From Streptomyces longwoodensis (GTDB taxonomy: Bacteria > Actinomycetota > Actinomycetes > Streptomycetales > Streptomycetaceae): a stretch of 64,000 nucleotides of DNA. The first letter of the stretch is position 1, and every line of letters begins with the position of its first letter. Location: assembly GCF_001514125.1 (NCBI RefSeq), contig NZ_KQ948560.1, positions 1 through 64,000 on the forward strand, written 5' to 3'. Both the position numbers and the translations under genes were made by a program. Positions 26,889-34,517 of the stretch are shown here, one piece after another. The notes under the pieces are model-generated. The model was not told the origin of the DNA and did no database searches. It saw nothing but the letters and a program-made list of their open reading frames with translations.

Positions 26889-26932
26889 TAGGCCGTGTGG
26901 GACTCGAACCCACAACCAATGGATTAAAAGTC
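26889..26932 (-). other. Prophage attachment site: 3-prime part of a tRNA-Lys (anticodon UUU) gene
   Basis: On the minus strand the sequence from the anticodon loop CTTTTAA through the stem TCCAT, variable loop TGGTT, T arm GTGGG-TTCGAGT-CCCAC and acceptor ACGGCCT plus discriminator A (26889) is intact. Upstream of the loop the expected ATGGA stem strand is replaced: only its last two bases match, then C-A-G-A-C-G-A-G type sequence with no D arm. The tRNA is therefore cut at about 26932/26933, and this is the host-side half left after integration. The core is at most 44 bp; the rebuilt tRNA should be at the right end outside the window. Confidence 0.85.
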
Positions 26933-26950
26933 TGCTGAGCGCTCATGGCG

Positions 26951-27065
26951 CCTCGTACCGCGCTGTACCGCCGGGCATCGCGTCGTGCCGTAACACCCAG
27001 CTCAGGGGCCGAGTCTCGCCCGCTGAGCAATCCCGCTCACCTTGTCTCGTACCGCCTCGTACCGC
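26951..27065. repeat. Arm-type-like direct repeats next to the attachment site
   Basis: CCTCGTACCGC occurs at 26951-26961 and 27055-27065, with TCTCGTACCGC at 27045-27055 and the related GCTGTACCGCC at 26962-26972. No gene is seen between the tRNA remnant and integrase. Position and repetition fit binding sites for the integrase N-terminal domain or an excision factor. Confidence 0.5.
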
Positions 27066-27104
27066 ACCGCAATGCGACTTCCGGGCCAGCACGGGGCCAG
27101 CAAG

Positions 27105-27136
27105 AAGGGCCCCCGACCCGCAGGTCAGAGGCCCTT
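27105..27136 (-). terminator. Weak hairpin downstream of the integrase gene
   Basis: Arms AAGGGCC (27105-27111) and GGCCCTT (27130-27136) around an 18-base loop, 28 bases past the integrase stop. It could end the leftward integrase transcript before the attachment site. Confidence 0.4.
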
Positions 27137-27163
27137 GCCTGAGTCTCCAGTCTACGCCCGTAC

Positions 27164-28804
27164 CTACCCGCTGTCAGTGCTGCGCCGTACCGTGGCTTCA
27201 CCAGTATCCGCATGCTGCTGCGGGCTGCCAGGCCCCTGCTCCGGGACAGCGTCCTGAGCGGGGGCCTGCCGCGTTCCTCGCCGGGCCCGCGGTACCGCCG
27301 CGGCCGCGCGCTCCGTCAGGTCCTGCTCGTACTCCTGGAAGAGCGACATGTAGGTGTCGGCCGTCAGCACGATCGTGGAGTGCCGCAGCTTCTTGCTGGC
27401 GTCGTCGATGTCGCCGCCGCCGGCCTTCACGAGCGCGGCCGCGCCGTGCCGGAGGTCCCGCAGGTTGATGGGCGGCAGGCCGGCCGCCGCCACGATCCGC
27501 TTGAACTCCTTGCTGACCGCGTCGGGGTGCAGCCAGCTGCCGTCCTCGGCGGCGAACACCTTGCCGGTGTCCACCCACGTCTTCCCGGCTCGCAGCCGGG
27601 CGGCGCGCTCGGCGTCCTGGCGTGCCCGGTGTTCGCGCAGCACCGCGACGGTCTCGCGGTCCAGCATCACCGCCGACATGCTGCTGTCGGTCTTCGGGAC
27701 CGTCTCGATGGGGGTCCAGCCGTCCACCACGATCTCCGTGAGGACGTCGATCCGCGGCGGGTTGATGTCCAGGTGGACGTTCGCCCAGTCGGCGCCGACC
27801 CCCTCGCCCCGGCGCAGGCCGTGGTGAGCGACCAGGTGGTAGAAGGCGTACAGCCTGCTGTCCTCCGCCGCGTCGAGGAAGGCGCCGAGTTGCTCCGGGC
27901 TCCAGACCATGACCGGGCTCGGTACGGCCCCAGTGTCACGCCAGCGGGCGACGCGCTCGGCGGTCCACAGCAGCCCCTTGGGCCGCGCGCCAGAGCCGAG
28001 CTCGACGTGCGCCGCGGCGTTGAAAGTGATCAGCTGCTCGGCGATGGCCTTGTTCAGCGCCGCCCGGAGCGTACGGCGGATCGCGTGCCTGGTGGCCACC
28101 CCGTTCGTCTTCCGGTACGGCTTCATCTCGGCGAGCTTCGCCCGCTCGGCGGTCAGGCGATCGCGCGCCTTGGCCGGCGGCCGCCCGGGCATCGTCCACT
28201 TGGCGCGCGCTTCCTGTTCGCGGCGGGCGGCGTTCTCGGCCCTGATGACGTCGCTCTCGTCGGCGATCGCGTCGAACATGCTCTGCACATGCCCGACGGT
28301 GAGGCGGTCGAGCCGCAGGTGGCCGAGGTGCGGCTTCAGGTGGACGCGGATGTGCGAGCCGTAGCCGGCGTTCGTCGTCGTCCGGGTCTTCTTCGTGGCC
28401 ATCCAGCGGTCGAGCCACTCGGCCACGGTCATCTTGCCGTCGAGCGGCACGCCGACGCCCAGTCGGCGCTGCACCTCGGAAGTCTCGGGGATGTCCGCGC
28501 GGCGCCGGGCGATGTCGGCGAGTAGATCGCCCACGCGTCGCTGCTCGTCCGGGTCATCGCCAGCGAGATCGAGGATGGCCTGCAGGCGGGACAGGTCGCC
28601 CTGGGCCTCCGCGACGCTGCCGTACCCGGTGCGTCGGAACGTTCTGCGCTTCCCCTCAGCGTCCGGCGGGAGCTCCTGGCGGATCCCCGGGGCGCCGTGG
28701 TTCTTGCGCTTGAGCTTGGGGCAGGCGGCCCCGAGCAGTTTGCCGTCGGTGCCGCGGCACTCGCAGCGTCGGTAGATACTCCCTGCGCGGCGGGCTGACG
28801 GCAT
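27164..28804 (-). CDS. int: Phage tyrosine integrase (site-specific recombinase)
   Basis: 546 residues. The N-terminus has a small Cys motif C-E-C-R...C-P typical of actinobacterial integrases; a SAM-like core-binding domain is at ~128-190 (TVAEWLDRWMATKKTRTTTN), and the catalytic domain at ~310-500. Visible active-site parts are Arg in H-H-G-L-R-R-G-E, the box L-R-D-L-R-H-G-A-A, L-R-H-S and Tyr in T-A-D-T-Y. In box II the usual first His of HxxR is Arg, a change I recall from many actinophage integrases. It catalyses recombination between the phage site and tRNA-Lys. The start ATG 28804 has GAGGAG just upstream, inside the end of the preceding small gene. Confidence 0.93.
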   Translation of the reverse strand: MPSARRAGSIYRRCECRGTDGKLLGAACPKLKRKNHGAPGIRQELPPDAEGKRRTFRRTGYGSVAEAQGDLSRLQAILDLAGDDPDEQRRVGDLLADIARRRADIPETSEVQRRLGVGVPLDGKMTVAEWLDRWMATKKTRTTTNAGYGSHIRVHLKPHLGHLRLDRLTVGHVQSMFDAIADESDVIRAENAARREQEARAKWTMPGRPPAKARDRLTAERAKLAEMKPYRKTNGVATRHAIRRTLRAALNKAIAEQLITFNAAAHVELGSGARPKGLLWTAERVARWRDTGAVPSPVMVWSPEQLGAFLDAAEDSRLYAFYHLVAHHGLRRGEGVGADWANVHLDINPPRIDVLTEIVVDGWTPIETVPKTDSSMSAVMLDRETVAVLREHRARQDAERAARLRAGKTWVDTGKVFAAEDGSWLHPDAVSKEFKRIVAAAGLPPINLRDLRHGAAALVKAGGGDIDDASKKLRHSTIVLTADTYMSLFQEYEQDLTERAAAAVPRARRGTRQAPAQDAVPEQGPGSPQQHADTGEATVRRSTDSG

Positions 28805-28809
28805 CGTGC

Positions 28810-29058
28810 TTACTCCTCTCGCTCCTCGTCGGGCGGCTTCTCAGTGTCGCCCAGCCGAAGCAGGCCGACCCCCAAAACAAACCGCATGGTCGCATTGAGG
28901 GCTTCCACGATCTGCTCGGGCGTAGCCGTCGGGCAGATGGCCCACCCTAGGCCGTGGCCATTTTTGACCGGTACCACCACCTGTTCTCCTGGTACGCGCT
29001 CGTCGAAGAAGAACCACGAAGTCTGCGACTCCACCAGCCTCCCCCATCCCTCGCTCAC
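28810..29058 (-). CDS. Small protein of unknown function upstream of integrase
   Basis: 82 residues starting at GTG 29058: M-S-E-G-W-G-R-L-V-E-S-Q..., with a central PTATPEQIVEALNATMRFV helix and an acidic C-terminal tail (KPPDEEREE). It ends five bases before the integrase start, and the integrase ribosome site lies within it, so the two should be translationally coupled. The position is where an excision factor could be, but no helix-turn-helix is visible. Function not recognised. Confidence 0.55.
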   Translation of the reverse strand: MSEGWGRLVESQTSWFFFDERVPGEQVVVPVKNGHGLGWAICPTATPEQIVEALNATMRFVLGVGLLRLGDTEKPPDEEREE

Positions 29059-29190
29059 ATGTTCGAGTCACCACATAGACCAGCGCCTTCGAGTCCATCT
29101 GGTGCCCGGCAATGATCGCACCACCCATCTCAGATATCTACAGGCAGCTCGGCACCCTCACCCAGGGTGATGCATAGGTGAGCGCATGCG

Positions 29191-29631
29191 TTACTGATCA
29201 CCGGGATGCGTCGGGGGGGTCATGGAGTCGATCAGGCTAAGCAGCAGATCGCGCTGGTCAGGACGTAGGGAGTCCAGCTTCCTTACGTAAGCGACCGATT
29301 CCCCCGTTCCTGAGCGAAGGGGGTCCACGCCATGGAACTGCGCGCCGGCGGCATCCTGGATGCGCTCGATAGGCAGGCGAGTGGCCGCCTGGAGCGCTGC
29401 CAGCTCCTCATACACGGGTGGCGTGATCTTGTCCCCGCGCTCGAGGCGGTAGATCCAGCCACGTGTGACGCGTACGCCGCTGACTGGATCCACCGCACGG
29501 GCGGAGAAGGTGTCCAGCGACTCGCCGAGCTCGGCGCGGCGCGTGCGAATGAGGTCCGCTAGCTGGGTCCTCTGTTCAGGACCACTCACCATCTCACCTG
29601 AGCCTCTGTCCATAGCAGCCATGCTGCTCAT
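29191..29631 (-). CDS. XRE-type helix-turn-helix repressor (probable lysogeny regulator)
   Basis: 146 residues. QRTQLADLIRTRRAELGESL followed by VRVTRGWIYRLERGDKITPP (about 20-70) is an XRE-type DNA-binding fold; the C-terminal part (LRPDQRDLLLSLIDSM) resembles the end of actinobacterial XRE regulators. ATG 29631 is preferred since AGGAG lies seven bases upstream. Divergent from the early rightward genes and facing an operator-rich spacer, it is the best candidate for the prophage repressor, though no cleavage domain is seen. Confidence 0.75.
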   Translation of the reverse strand: MSSMAAMDRGSGEMVSGPEQRTQLADLIRTRRAELGESLDTFSARAVDPVSGVRVTRGWIYRLERGDKITPPVYEELAALQAATRLPIERIQDAAGAQFHGVDPLRSGTGESVAYVRKLDSLRPDQRDLLLSLIDSMTPPTHPGDQ

Positions 29632-29666
29632 CCTGCCACTCCTGTGCTGTGTGTGAATCATGGACC

Positions 29667-29867
29667 GTTCAGGGGGTTGCGACGTCATCCCGACGTACGG
29701 GCAGGTCAGTTGCGGCGTTCATTCAACACGCCGAACAAAGTGTTCAGCATGTCGGGGGTCCCTCGCTAGGTAGCACGGAGTCATTGGCCGGTTACCGACG
29801 TGCGCCCCCGTTCATTCGACGTACTGGACTTTCTGTTCAACCCATGAAATGCTCTCGCTCACGTTCA
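29667..29867. promoter_or_regulatory. Early control region with repeated GTTCA operator-like motifs
   Basis: GTTCA occurs at 29667, 29717, 29742, 29810, 29835 and 29863. Two pairs are exactly 25 bp apart (29717/29742 and 29810/29835), and CGTTCATTC(A/G)AC is repeated at 29716 and 29809. GAAC half-sites oppose some of them (CCGAAC at 29731). The segment lies between the divergent repressor and early genes and is A/T-richer than its surroundings. Confidence 0.6.
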
Positions 29868-29899
29868 ACGAGTCGAACGTTCTGGTCTATGAGGTAAAT

Positions 29900-30038
29900 G
29901 TGAGCAACGAGAACAGCGCACCCCCGACCCTGTACGCCGTCCACAGCCCCGAACGTCTGAAGCTCCTGATGGAGCGCACCGGCACCGGTGAACCGATCAC
30001 CAGCCGCGAACTTGCCACCGCCGCGGGCGTCGCCCACG
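29900..30038 (+). pseudogene. Truncated helix-turn-helix gene, cut at a deletion junction
   Basis: GTG 29900, preceded by GAGGT, opens a protein V-S-N-E-N-S-A-P-P-T-L-Y-A-V-H-S-P-E-R-L that runs into ITSRELATAAGVAHG, the first helices of an HTH. At about 30038 homology stops: the same frame then reads an out-of-frame shadow of the DUF927 gene to 30631. It is the first rightward early gene and probably an antirepressor or Cro-like regulator that has lost its C-terminus. Confidence 0.65.
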
Positions 30039-31487
30039 GAGACCGCGAAGCGCGGCCGCAAGCTGATCGAGACGCTGGGCTCGGCCGGGCTCCCGGCGGT
30101 CGAGGGCGACGCCCGGGCGGTCGAGCGGTGGCTGGCCGAGTTCGAGGCCGCCAACGTCGGCCGCATCCCGTCCGAGCAGCTGGCCCGCTGGCTGGGCTGG
30201 CAGGACGACGGCACGTTCGTCAGCTCCCCCGAGGACGGCATCAAGGTCGACGTCCCCTTCGAGGAGCAGCGCGGCCCGGCACGTGCGCACGCCAGGAAGG
30301 GCGGGCTGGACGGCTGGCGAGAGACCATCAGCCAGCTGGCCGATTTCCCGGTGCCGCGCGTGGCCGTCGCGGCCGCGCTCGCCGCCCCGCTGCTCAAGCC
30401 GCTCGGCCTGAACAGCTTCACGCTGGACATCTCCAGCCGGTCCACCAAGGGCAAGACGACCGCGCTCCAGTGCGCGCTCTCCGTGTGGGCCGACCCGTCC
30501 GAGCACGCCTCCGCGATGAGCAACTGGCGCACCACGCTGTACGCGATCGAGAAGCGGCTGAACCTGGTCCGGGGCATCGTCACCGTCTTCGACGAGACGA
30601 TGGCCGTCACCGACGACACCCTCATCGATGAGGTGCTGTACCAGCTCCCGATGAACCACGGGAAGGCCCGCAGCGGCGGCGCATTCGGCAACATGCTGCC
30701 CTGGGAGACCATCCTCCTGTCCTCCGGCGAGCGGCCGGCCCTGTCCTTCACGACCAGCCAGGGCGCCGCCGCCCGCATCCTCGGCACCACGATCGCCCCC
30801 TTCGGCGACGGAGGTGGCGCGACGGCGGCCGCCGTCCGCGAGGGCGTCCTGGCCCACCACGGGCACGCCGGGCCGGAGTTCATCCAGTACATCCTCAGCG
30901 GCCTGGCGCAGCCGAACGGGCGGGACAGGCTCAAGGAACACCACCGCACGCTGGTAGACGAGTTCCGCGGCTCCGGCGACATGACCCAGCGGCGCGCGCC
31001 GATGGTCGCCGTCCTCGCGCTCGCCGAGCTCCTCGCTTGCCGCATCGGGCTGCTGCCCTACGAGCCTCTCGGACACGATGTCTGGCGAGGGCTGTTCACC
31101 GCCCACAACCCCACCGACAAGCGGCCCGACATGGCGCTGGACGTCGTACGGGAGTACGTGGCAGGCCACGCGCACGAGCTTTTCAGCGTCACCCGCGCGG
31201 CCATGCACGAGAAGCCCCCGTACTCCGGCTGGCTCGGCGTCCTGTCGACCAAGGACGGCGTCACCGAGGTGGCGCTGCTGCCGGAGCGCGTCCGCAAGAT
31301 CCTGGCGGACGCGGACTACTCGCTGGACGCCGTGGTCGGCAGCTGGGTCGACGACGGCTACCTGAAGACGCTGAAGAGCCAGCGCCCGGCGCACCTGGTG
31401 CCCCGCCGCTTCGACGGCGTCCGGGCCAAGTGCCTCGCCTTCACCCCGGAGGGCATGCCCTTCGGCGACGACGAGGTGGCGGCATGA
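29988..31487 (+). CDS. DUF927-type helicase/primase-like protein, probably 5-prime truncated
   Basis: The frame encodes up to 499 residues, but residues 1-17 are a shadow of the preceding HTH gene; plausible family sequence starts at E-T-A-K-R-G-R-K-L (30039). A Walker A-like loop S-S-R-S-T-K-G-K-T-T (149-158), TVFDETM as Walker B (199-205) and ILLSSGERP are the DUF927 hallmarks. DUF927 proteins are phage or plasmid replication ATPases, often fused to a primase, and that upstream part is missing. No ribosome site precedes any in-frame start, so the protein may not be made or may rely on coupling. Confidence 0.7.
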   Translation: MNRSPAANLPPPRASPTETAKRGRKLIETLGSAGLPAVEGDARAVERWLAEFEAANVGRIPSEQLARWLGWQDDGTFVSSPEDGIKVDVPFEEQRGPARAHARKGGLDGWRETISQLADFPVPRVAVAAALAAPLLKPLGLNSFTLDISSRSTKGKTTALQCALSVWADPSEHASAMSNWRTTLYAIEKRLNLVRGIVTVFDETMAVTDDTLIDEVLYQLPMNHGKARSGGAFGNMLPWETILLSSGERPALSFTTSQGAAARILGTTIAPFGDGGGATAAAVREGVLAHHGHAGPEFIQYILSGLAQPNGRDRLKEHHRTLVDEFRGSGDMTQRRAPMVAVLALAELLACRIGLLPYEPLGHDVWRGLFTAHNPTDKRPDMALDVVREYVAGHAHELFSVTRAAMHEKPPYSGWLGVLSTKDGVTEVALLPERVRKILADADYSLDAVVGSWVDDGYLKTLKSQRPAHLVPRRFDGVRAKCLAFTPEGMPFGDDEVAA

Positions 31488-31500
31488 GGCCCGCCACCGG

Positions 31501-31527
31501 GGTGGTACGCACCGAGTGCGTACCACC
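31501..31527. terminator. Perfect 12-bp inverted repeat after the DUF927 gene
   Basis: GGTGGTACGCAC (31501-31512), CGA, GTGCGTACCACC (31516-31527), starting 14 bases after the stop. It could be a terminator, but it also consists of two facing copies of the GGTACGCA motif repeated downstream, so it may be a protein-binding dyad. Confidence 0.55.
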
Positions 31528-31780
31528 AAGTCCCACCAGTCACCGCAGGTCAGACGCGTATCAGGTGCCCCTCGGGGGGCGGTACGCAGTCGCCCGGAAA
31601 TGGCACCCCTCAGGCGTGGGCGTGCGCGTGCGGGCGGGCGTGCGTGCGCACACACATCGACCTGTGTCTGTTCCTGCGTACCTGCGTACCACTCCCTCTA
31701 GTCCGAGAGATAACAGCAGGTCAGAGGCACTTTCACCCCGGTACGCAGCCGGTACGCAGCCGGTACGCAGCGCGTACCGC
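31504..31780. repeat. Iteron-like array of GGTACGCA(G/C) in a non-coding region
   Basis: Forward copies lie at 31504, 31581, 31740, 31751 and 31762; reverse copies (CTGCGTACC or GTGCGTACC) at 31516, 31674 and 31682. The last three forward copies form a perfect 11-bp tandem repeat, and the 31674/31682 pair an 8-bp tandem; a variant GCGTACCGC follows at 31772. The 326-base space holds no gene and lies between two helicase genes, which suits a replication origin or a dense operator. Confidence 0.65.
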
Positions 31781-31813
31781 CTTCTCCTCACACCCACTGA
31801 ATCGAGGTGACCC

Positions 31814-33418
31814 ATGTCCTTCACCCCCCGGCCGTACCAGGTCGAGGCCATCGAGGCGCTGCGCAAGGGGTGGGCCGACGGCCAGAACCGTCTGGCCGTC
31901 GTCCTGCCCACCGGCGCCGGCAAGACCGTGGTCTTCTCCCACCTGGCCCACCAGATGCTCGACAGCCTCGGCGGCCGCCGCGCCCTCGTCATCGCCCACC
32001 GCGAAGAGCTCATCGAGCAGGCCGCTTCCAAGCTGCTGGCGGTCGACCCGATGCTGCGGGTCGGCATCGTCAAGGCCCAGCGCGACGACCACGCCGACGC
32101 CGACGTGATCGTCGCCAGCGTCCAGACCCTCGCCGTGGCCAAGCGGCGCGAGGCCATCCGCGATATCGGCCTGATCATCGTGGACGAGTGCCACCACGCG
32201 GCCGCCCGCACCTACATGGAGGTGCTGCGCCACTTCGGCGCCTGGGACGGCGTCCCGACGGCCGGCTTCACCGCCACGATGACCCGCGAGGACGGCGGCC
32301 TGGCCGAGGTCTGGCAGGACGTCGTGTACCGGCTCGACATCCTCGACATGATCAGCGACGGCTACCTGTGCGACGTCCGCGGCATGTCCATCAAGGTCGA
32401 CACCCTCGACCTCAACAAGGTACGCACCCGCGGCGGCGACCTAGTCGAGGGACAGCTGGGCAAGGCCCTCGAAGACTCCGGCGCCCTGGACGCGATCGCC
32501 AAGGCGTACGCCGAGCACGCTGCCGACCGGCCGGGAGTCGTCTTCACCCCGACCGTGGCCACCGCCCAGCAGGCCGCCGCATCGCTGCGCGCCGTCGGCA
32601 TCACGGCCGCCCCGGTCTGGGGCGACATGGGCCGGGACGAGCGGCGCGCGACTCTCGCCCGCTACGAGGCCGGCGAGGTGCAGGTGCTCACCAACTGCAT
32701 GGTCCTGACCGAGGGGTTCGACGCCCCGCACACCAGCTGCATCGTCGTCGCCCGCCCCACCAAGAGCGCTGGCCTGTACGTGCAGATGGTCGGCCGCGGC
32801 CTGCGCCCGGCGCCCGGGAAGCAGAACGCGCTGCTCCTGGACGTCATGGGCGCCGCGTCCCGCCACCGGCTCGCCAGCATGGTCGACCTGACCGAGCGGG
32901 AGATCGGCGAGGCCCAGGCAGGCAAGAGCCTGAAGCAGGTCGCCGAGGAGCACGCGGCCGCCGAGAAGCGGCGCGCGCTCGCCGCCCGGGTCGAGGCCGA
33001 GGAGATCAACCTCTTCGGCTCGTCCGCGATCCGGTGGCTGCGCACCGAGGACGGCACGTGGTTCATCCGCCTGACCGGCGCGATGTTCCTTTTCCTGCAG
33101 CGCGACCCCGGGACCCGGCTGTACCGGATGCGCCGCTGGACGCAGGCCGACGGCGTGCACCCACCGAAGGACGACGTGGCCCGGCCGCTGCCGGAGGCCC
33201 TGGCGTGGCTGGAGCAGCAGGCGAAGGTGCTGGCGCCGTCCGCGTTCGTCGTGCGCCAGGCCCGGTGGCGGTCCGGCAAGCCGAGCCCGAAGCAGTTGGG
33301 CCTGTGCCGTCGCCTCGGCATCCGCGTGCCGACCGGCAGCACCGCCGGCGACGTCGCCGACCTCATCGACCAGGACCGCGTGAGCCGCGTCCTGGCCCAG
33401 CTGATCACCGCCGCGTAG
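31814..33418 (+). CDS. Superfamily 2 DNA/RNA helicase
   Basis: 534 residues with SF2 motifs in order: YQVEAI (Q-like), Walker A PTGAGKT (32-38), DECH box (124-127), TAT in GFTATM (motif III), VLTEGFDAPHTSC (motif V) and QMVGRGLRPAPGK (motif VI). The C-terminal ~130 residues (from about W-L-R-T-E-D-G) contain a KPSPKQLGLCRRLGI segment seen in phage helicases. It probably unwinds phage DNA in replication or recombination. ATG 31814 follows GAGGTGA. It stands alone between the repeat array and a hairpin. Confidence 0.88.
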   Translation: MSFTPRPYQVEAIEALRKGWADGQNRLAVVLPTGAGKTVVFSHLAHQMLDSLGGRRALVIAHREELIEQAASKLLAVDPMLRVGIVKAQRDDHADADVIVASVQTLAVAKRREAIRDIGLIIVDECHHAAARTYMEVLRHFGAWDGVPTAGFTATMTREDGGLAEVWQDVVYRLDILDMISDGYLCDVRGMSIKVDTLDLNKVRTRGGDLVEGQLGKALEDSGALDAIAKAYAEHAADRPGVVFTPTVATAQQAAASLRAVGITAAPVWGDMGRDERRATLARYEAGEVQVLTNCMVLTEGFDAPHTSCIVVARPTKSAGLYVQMVGRGLRPAPGKQNALLLDVMGAASRHRLASMVDLTEREIGEAQAGKSLKQVAEEHAAAEKRRALAARVEAEEINLFGSSAIRWLRTEDGTWFIRLTGAMFLFLQRDPGTRLYRMRRWTQADGVHPPKDDVARPLPEALAWLEQQAKVLAPSAFVVRQARWRSGKPSPKQLGLCRRLGIRVPTGSTAGDVADLIDQDRVSRVLAQLITAA

Positions 33419-33419
33419 C

Positions 33420-33450
33420 GGTCCGGGCCTGTCGCTATCAGGCCCGGACC
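33420..33450 (+). terminator. Hairpin after the helicase gene
   Basis: Perfect 12-bp arms GGTCCGGGCCTG (33420-33431) and CAGGCCCGGACC (33439-33450) with a 7-base loop, directly after the stop codon. It would separate helicase expression from the following small genes. Confidence 0.7.
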
Positions 33451-33477
33451 TCCACCCATCACATCACGGAGGAACCG

Positions 33478-34014
33478 ATGACCGACCTCAGCCCCGCCTC
33501 GCAGAAGCTCTTGCGAGAGATCGCCAAGTACGACACCGGCGCCGGCGTCCTGTTCCGGCACGCCCCCCGCGGCCGGTACTCGCACCCGAACACCCTGATG
33601 ACCTACAACATGCGCACCTTCTGGCCGCTCACCGGCCTTGGCCTGGTGGACGACGGCGGCAATGACTCCGCGCCGGTGCGCATCACCGAGGCCGGCCAGA
33701 AGCTGGCCGCCGAGCTGGAGGAGCAGCACAAGACGCAGCAGGCCGCGAAGAAGGCCCGGCCGAAGCCGTCCGCCGACGGCGCGACCGCCCTGCGCCTCCT
33801 CCGGGAGATCGCCAAGCACGACGGTTCGCTGATCTACGACGACGGCCTGCGCCGCGTCTGGCGAGTCGCCTCCCGCGACGGACACCGAGCGTCCATCGGC
33901 ATCTGGGTGGCGCTGGAGAAGGCCGGCTACATCCGCACCGAACGCGTCTCCAGTATCGGCGGCCAGCGGGTGTCCATCACCGACGCCGGGCGGCAGCGCA
34001 TCGCTCCCGCCTGA
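33478..34014 (+). CDS. Protein with two tandem winged-helix-like repeats, function unknown
   Basis: 178 residues. Residues 5-80 (SQKLLREIAKYD ... VRITEAGQKLAAEL) and 103-176 (ALRLLREIAKHD ... VSITDAGRQRIAP) are related: both start L-L-R-E-I-A-K-(Y/H)-D and end I-T-(E/D)-A-G. The units look like small winged-helix folds with a terminal TEAG-type helix, joined by a Lys/Gln-rich linker (KTQQAAKKARPKPS). A DNA-binding role is likely but unproven. ATG 33478 has GGAGGAA upstream. Confidence 0.75.
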   Translation: MTDLSPASQKLLREIAKYDTGAGVLFRHAPRGRYSHPNTLMTYNMRTFWPLTGLGLVDDGGNDSAPVRITEAGQKLAAELEEQHKTQQAAKKARPKPSADGATALRLLREIAKHDGSLIYDDGLRRVWRVASRDGHRASIGIWVALEKAGYIRTERVSSIGGQRVSITDAGRQRIAPA

Positions 34015-34115
34015 CCAGCCGCCAACCACACCCCCCACCAACACCACCACCGGCCAACGATCCGATCCGGATACCCCAGCCCCCGCGCGCACTACCGAGA
34101 GGACCCCCGGACCAC

Positions 34116-34517
34116 ATGACACCCCGACAGATCGCCCTCGACACCGAGCCCCGCCGGCTCCAGCGGCGCCGCACCAAGGGCTGGCGCGCACCCGCCAGCG
34201 CCGTGTACGTCGGCCGCGGCTCCCGCTGGGGCAACCCCTTCATGCTCGCCCCGGCCGCGTCGCAACGGGGCGGCCTGCTGGACATGTGGGCTGTCGAGTA
34301 CAAGGGCCGAAAGCTCGGTCGCTGGGATGACAGTGCTGCCGCGCGTGCCGACGCCGTGGACCGCTACAGCCGGTGGATTCGCGAGACCGGGCAGGCTGAT
34401 CTCGTCGCCCAGGCGCGCCGCGAGCTGGCGGGCCGGGACCTCATGTGCTGGTGCAAGACAACGGACCCGTGCCACGCCGACGTGCTGCTGCGCCTGGCCA
34501 ACGGAGGACGAGCATGA
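34116..34517 (+). CDS. DUF4326-family protein
   Basis: 133 residues. YVGRGSRWGNPF at ~34-45 and the C-terminal L-M-C-W-C-K-(6)-C-H-A-D-V-L are the family marks (a His/Cys arrangement that could hold a metal). Common in actinophages; its function is not established. It overlaps the next gene by ATGA, so the two are coupled. Confidence 0.8.
   Translation: MTPRQIALDTEPRRLQRRRTKGWRAPASAVYVGRGSRWGNPFMLAPAASQRGGLLDMWAVEYKGRKLGRWDDSAAARADAVDRYSRWIRETGQADLVAQARRELAGRDLMCWCKTTDPCHADVLLRLANGGRA

Noticed and set aside
26889..26960. A complete tRNA-Lys gene at the prophage edge
   Set aside because: The D arm, the 5-prime acceptor strand and most of the anticodon 5-prime stem are missing; only the 3-prime part is tRNA.
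28810..29058. The small gene before integrase as the excision factor (Xis)
   Set aside because: No helix-turn-helix or basic DNA-binding region is visible; position alone is not enough. The MerR-like gene at 42010 is a better structural candidate.
31674..31780. CRISPR array
   Set aside because: Repeats are 9-11 bp, directly adjacent or irregularly spaced and in both orientations, with no spacers and no cas genes.
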